DNA from: Methylococcaceae bacterium | GTDB taxonomy: Bacteria; Pseudomonadota; Gammaproteobacteria; Methylococcales; Methylococcaceae | Assembly: GCA_005792805.1 (NCBI GenBank) | Contig: SXQV01000032.1 | Coordinates: 1 to 16,782, forward strand | DNA length: 16,782 bases | Direction of reading: 5' to 3' | Shown here: in pieces, positions 13,944 through 16,782 of the stretch | Layout of the letters: each line of letters begins with the position of its first letter | Numbering within the stretch: the stretch's first letter is position 1 | Translations under genes and position numbers: made by a program | Notes under the pieces: generated by a model | What the model was told of the DNA's origin: nothing | Database searches by the model: none | The model's input: only the letters and a program-made list of their open reading frames with translations

Positions 13944-14222
13944 CTACCGACACCCAAGCCCGGTGCCGAGTCTCACGGCCTCAATCCCATACGCGTAGCC
14001 GGCGGCCCCATGGCGGGCGGCGGCAATCAGTAACAGCAGCATGACCCGTTGAGCCCATGCACCGAGGGTGGGAATGGGGTTTGAGAGTGCGGCGGTTACC
14101 GTGATGCTGACCGTGGCAGTAGCGGACCCCGAGGTGGAACCCGGGGCCGCCGGGGCAAGGCTAACGGGGTCTGCATGGTCTTTCTCCACAGTGCTGATTC
14201 TCGACGCATTATTGCAGTCGCT
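13944..14222 (-). pseudogene. Remnant of an IPTL-CTERM-type surface protein gene
   Basis: The 361-bp gap between fabI and trxB holds one notable frame. On the minus strand, starting right after two in-frame TAA codons, it reads a Ser/Thr/Ala-rich stretch (STSGSATATVSITVTA) and then NPIPTLGAW (IPTL at about 14075-14064), followed by a hydrophobic helix and Arg-His. This matches the IPTL-CTERM sorting signal: an IPTLxxW motif, a membrane helix and a short basic tail ending the protein. Here the frame runs some 20 residues past the basic pair, there is no signal peptide, no good start (only GTG at 14189) and no ribosome site. I therefore read it as the surviving 3' end of a larger exported-protein gene, with a possible frameshift near the tail. 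It could also be chance, since the motif is short. Confidence 0.4.
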
Positions 14223-14235
14223 TTATTAGGGTAGC

Positions 14236-15189
14236 TCACCCAAGCGCATCCAGGTACTTGTCAGCATCCAGTGCGGCCATGCAACCGGACCCGGCCGAGG
14301 TGATGGCCTGCCGGTAGATGGAATCCGCCACGTCGCCTGCGGCAAAGACCCCGGAGACACTGGTCGACGTGCTGCCGCCCTCCGTCCCGCTCCTGACCTG
14401 CACATAGCCATTTTTCATCTGTACCTGCCCCTCGAAAATCTGGGTATTGGGGCTGTGGCCAATGGCGATAAAAACCCCGTCCAGTTCCAGTTCCCTGGTC
14501 GTTCCATTTTCGGTCTGTCTGATGCGAATGCCCGTCACTCCCATGTCATCACCCAGCACTTCGTCCAGTGCGTGATTCCATTCGATGGTCACATTACCGT
14601 TCCTGGCCCGGTCCTGTAACTTGTCCGAGAGAATTTTTTCCGAGCGGAATTTGTCCCGCCGGTGAATGACCGTGACATGCGCTGCGATATTGGCGAGATA
14701 CAGGGCTTCCTCTACCGCCGTGTTGCCGCCACCGATCACCGCGACCCGTTTGTTGCGGTAGAAAAACCCATCGCAGGTTGCACAGGCGGATACGCCCTTG
14801 CCCTTGAAGGCTTCTTCCGAGGGCAGGCCCAAATATCGCGCCGAGGCGCCCGTGGCGATAATCAGCGCATCACAGGTGTAGATACCGGAGTCGCCAATCA
14901 GTCTGAATGGGCGCACACCGAGTTCAGCGGTATGGATGTGGTCAAAAATGATTTCGGTCTCGAAACGCTCGGCATGACGCTTCATGCGTTCCATCAATTC
15001 TGGACCCTGCACCCCATCGGCATCCCCAGGCCAATTATCGACTTCGGTGGTGGTCGTTAGCTGACCCCCCATCTCCAGCCCTGTGACCAATACCGGCTTG
15101 AGATTGGCTCGCGCCGCATAGACGGCGGCGGAATAACCCGCAGGACCCGATCCAAGAATCAACACTCGACAATGTTTCGCTTCTGCCAT
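14236..15189 (-). CDS. trxB: Thioredoxin-disulfide reductase
   Basis: Reduces thioredoxin with electrons from NADPH through FAD and a redox-active disulfide, keeping cytoplasmic proteins reduced. The 317 residues show the FAD-binding GSGPAGYSAAVYAARA (13-28), the catalytic disulfide CATC (136-139) followed by DGFF, the NADPH-binding GGGNTAVEEA (153-162) and HRRDKFR (176-182), and the C-terminal FAD motif FAAGDVAD (282-289). I chose the ATG at 15189, which gives the family's MAEAKHCRVLILGSGPAG beginning and has AGAGG just upstream; the open frame continues 133 codons further to 15588 but into the ftsK coding region, without similarity. It diverges from ftsK over about 240 bp in which I see no clear promoter or small gene. 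The trxB/ftsK neighbourhood is common in gammaproteobacteria. Confidence 0.96.
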   Translation of the reverse strand: MAEAKHCRVLILGSGPAGYSAAVYAARANLKPVLVTGLEMGGQLTTTTEVDNWPGDADGVQGPELMERMKRHAERFETEIIFDHIHTAELGVRPFRLIGDSGIYTCDALIIATGASARYLGLPSEEAFKGKGVSACATCDGFFYRNKRVAVIGGGNTAVEEALYLANIAAHVTVIHRRDKFRSEKILSDKLQDRARNGNVTIEWNHALDEVLGDDMGVTGIRIRQTENGTTRELELDGVFIAIGHSPNTQIFEGQVQMKNGYVQVRSGTEGGSTSTSVSGVFAAGDVADSIYRQAITSAGSGCMAALDADKYLDALG

Positions 15190-15429
15190 GACAGCCTCTA
15201 TGAATTTCCAAAGGAGTGGATGCGGATCAGCGTCTTCACCTGGCTCAACCGAATCCCGACGCTGAAGAATAGCCATGATTCGGTGGCCGGTCGACCCCTG
15301 ACCGCGCAAAGGACATGACCTCCAGAGCCAGCTAAGGCAGAATACCCCTCGGGTTTTCCAATCATTTCGCCTGCCAGCGTCCCTGAAAGTGTCGGTGCGT
15401 GGCGGGCATGGGGCATTTTGGGGGCATGA

Positions 15430-16782
15430 TTGACTGACTTCTACAGGAAGTTCACCGTTGGACGAGAGCTGGGCGCTACCCTCTTGAGGGGATTGAGAGA
15501 ATCCGCTCTGCTGGTGTACATGGCGATTTCCATGCTGCTCCTGATATCGCTGCTGAGCTTCAGCCTGGAAGACCCCGGCTGGCGCCATGCCGGGGGCCTC
15601 AATCCTGAAGTGCGCAATGCGGCCGGATCAGCCGGAGCCTGGGTTGCCGATTTTTTTCTTTCGATATTCGGTATCAGCGCCTTTCTGCTCCCCTTCATTC
15701 TGGCCGTTCATGGTTATCTGATCTACCGGAATGCAAGTAATGAGAAACCCTCGTGGCTCGACAGCGGGCTGCACTGGCTTGGTTTCATCATTGCCTTCAC
15801 TGCGGCTACGGGCATTACCGAGCGTTTCATGATCCGGCCCCGGATACCCTTGCCGGAGGGGTATGGCGGCATCCTCGGTCAGGAAGTGTCAGAACATTTT
15901 TTCCGCACCTTCGGCACCACCGGCATGACCATCCTGCTCGTCGCGCTTTTTCTGGCCGGTGTTTCCCTGTTCAGCGGCCTGTCCTGGGTATGGGTGCTGG
16001 ATGGAGCGGGTGCCCTGGGGCTGCGCCTGGCCGGATGGAGCAGACCGCTACTCGGAAAACTTGAAGTCCAGCGCTGGATCAGAAAAAAAACGGAGGCTTC
16101 GCACCCGGAGTTTCCGGCTACGCCACCGGTTGAATCCGAGCCGCTAATTCGCCACAGGCCCCAGCCGCAGGAAGCCACCGCCCCGGCGGTTACCGTCCCG
16201 GCAGGAGCCCCCGGCTACATCAGCATCAAACCCCGAAAACCGGAAAAAAAATCCAGCCCTTCACCGGTACACGCGGGTGAACTGCCGCCGCTGGACTTGC
16301 TCAACAGCCGGGCACCCCGCATTCGCGGTTATTCGAATGCCCAGCTGGAGGAAATGTCTCGGCAACTCGAATCCATCCTGGATGATTTTGGGGTCGAGGT
16401 ACAGGTCATGGAGGTTCACCCTGGGCCGGTCATCACCCGGTTCGAGGTTCAGCCGGCACCTGGGGTCAAGGTCAGCCGCATCAGCGGGCTGGCCAAGGAT
16501 CTGGCGCGAACCTTGTCGGTCACCAGTGTTCGCGTGGTGGAAATCATTCCCGGTAAGACTGTCATCGGTCTCGAAATTCCCAACGAGGAAAGGGAAACCG
16601 TCCTGCTGCATTCGGTGCTGGCTTCCGAGGCCTATCAAGGCAACCATTCCCCGCTGACACTGACGCTGGGCAAGGACATCAGCGGCAACCCCGTCGTCGC
16701 CAACCTGGCCCGTATGCCGCATCTGCTGGTTGCGGGCACGACCGGCTCGGGCAAATCGGTTGCCGTCAATGTCATGATCCTC
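15430..16782 (+). CDS. ftsK: DNA translocase FtsK, N-terminal part (cut by window end)
   Basis: FtsK sits at the division septum, where its motor pumps DNA to clear and resolve chromosomes. The 451 residues present hold about four membrane segments (roughly 25-44, 75-99, 112-133, 166-190), a Pro-rich linker (about 215-285) that is short for an FtsK, the alpha domain with GPVITRFEVQPAPGVKVS, and the Walker A motif GTTGSGKS (436-443), nine residues before the edge. The beta and gamma domains lie outside. The start is uncertain: no ATG exists before the first membrane segment. TTG at 15430 has a G-rich stretch before it and keeps the basic N-terminus; TTG 15484 or 15493 are alternatives, and ATG 15520 would cut into the first helix. 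The truncation is only the window boundary. Confidence 0.93.
   Translation, partial: MTDFYRKFTVGRELGATLLRGLRESALLVYMAISMLLLISLLSFSLEDPGWRHAGGLNPEVRNAAGSAGAWVADFFLSIFGISAFLLPFILAVHGYLIYRNASNEKPSWLDSGLHWLGFIIAFTAATGITERFMIRPRIPLPEGYGGILGQEVSEHFFRTFGTTGMTILLVALFLAGVSLFSGLSWVWVLDGAGALGLRLAGWSRPLLGKLEVQRWIRKKTEASHPEFPATPPVESEPLIRHRPQPQEATAPAVTVPAGAPGYISIKPRKPEKKSSPSPVHAGELPPLDLLNSRAPRIRGYSNAQLEEMSRQLESILDDFGVEVQVMEVHPGPVITRFEVQPAPGVKVSRISGLAKDLARTLSVTSVRVVEIIPGKTVIGLEIPNEERETVLLHSVLASEAYQGNHSPLTLTLGKDISGNPVVANLARMPHLLVAGTTGSGKSVAVNVMIL

Noticed and set aside
15190..15588. A 133-codon N-terminal extension of trxB
   Set aside because: It has no similarity to the family, overlaps the ftsK coding region and lies upstream of a good ribosome site and start codon.

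Overview
The window reads as part of a gammaproteobacterial chromosome. The support is a FabI aligning almost without gaps to the enterobacterial enzyme, the divergent trxB/ftsK pair, a biosynthetic SpeA of about 630 residues next to speE, and a GC-rich composition (roughly high fifties percent, by eye). I cannot name the genus; a Chromatiales- or Methylococcales-like organism is a guess.

Left edge (1-515): the tail of an unknown gene is translationally coupled to a small excisionase-type HTH protein with a C-terminal AT-hook. It is followed by the 3' half of a tRNA-Cys(GCA) gene (420-460) with no 5' half. This is the classic footprint of integration into a tRNA 3' end, so the window probably starts inside the right end of a genomic island and host chromosome begins near 460.

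516-5498: a P-type cation ATPase (minus) whose ion-binding segments resemble animal Na,K-ATPase, divergent from a MutS-like ATPase (plus) with two predicted membrane helices. A perfect hairpin closes the convergent junction with the next block.

5227-10358: polyamine genes. speE plus a DUF4404 gene (minus) diverge from speA (plus) across 69 bp holding two overlapping sigma70-like promoters. Downstream of speA, nearly without gaps, lie a beta-hydroxyacid dehydrogenase and a STAS-MlaE lipid-transport permease lacking its usual ATPase and MCE partners.

10463-12793: two exported proteins in one minus-strand operon, a divergent GH19 chitinase-like enzyme and a probable beta-propeller, with a possible third small Cys-containing ORF upstream. 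This is the most accessory-looking part of the window.

13004-16782: fabI with a readable promoter and an adjacent 17-bp palindrome; a minus-strand remnant carrying an IPTL-CTERM-like sorting motif; trxB (minus); and the 5' part of ftsK (plus), cut by the window end just after its Walker A motif. I see no CRISPR array, complete insertion sequence, rRNA, or complete tRNA gene.
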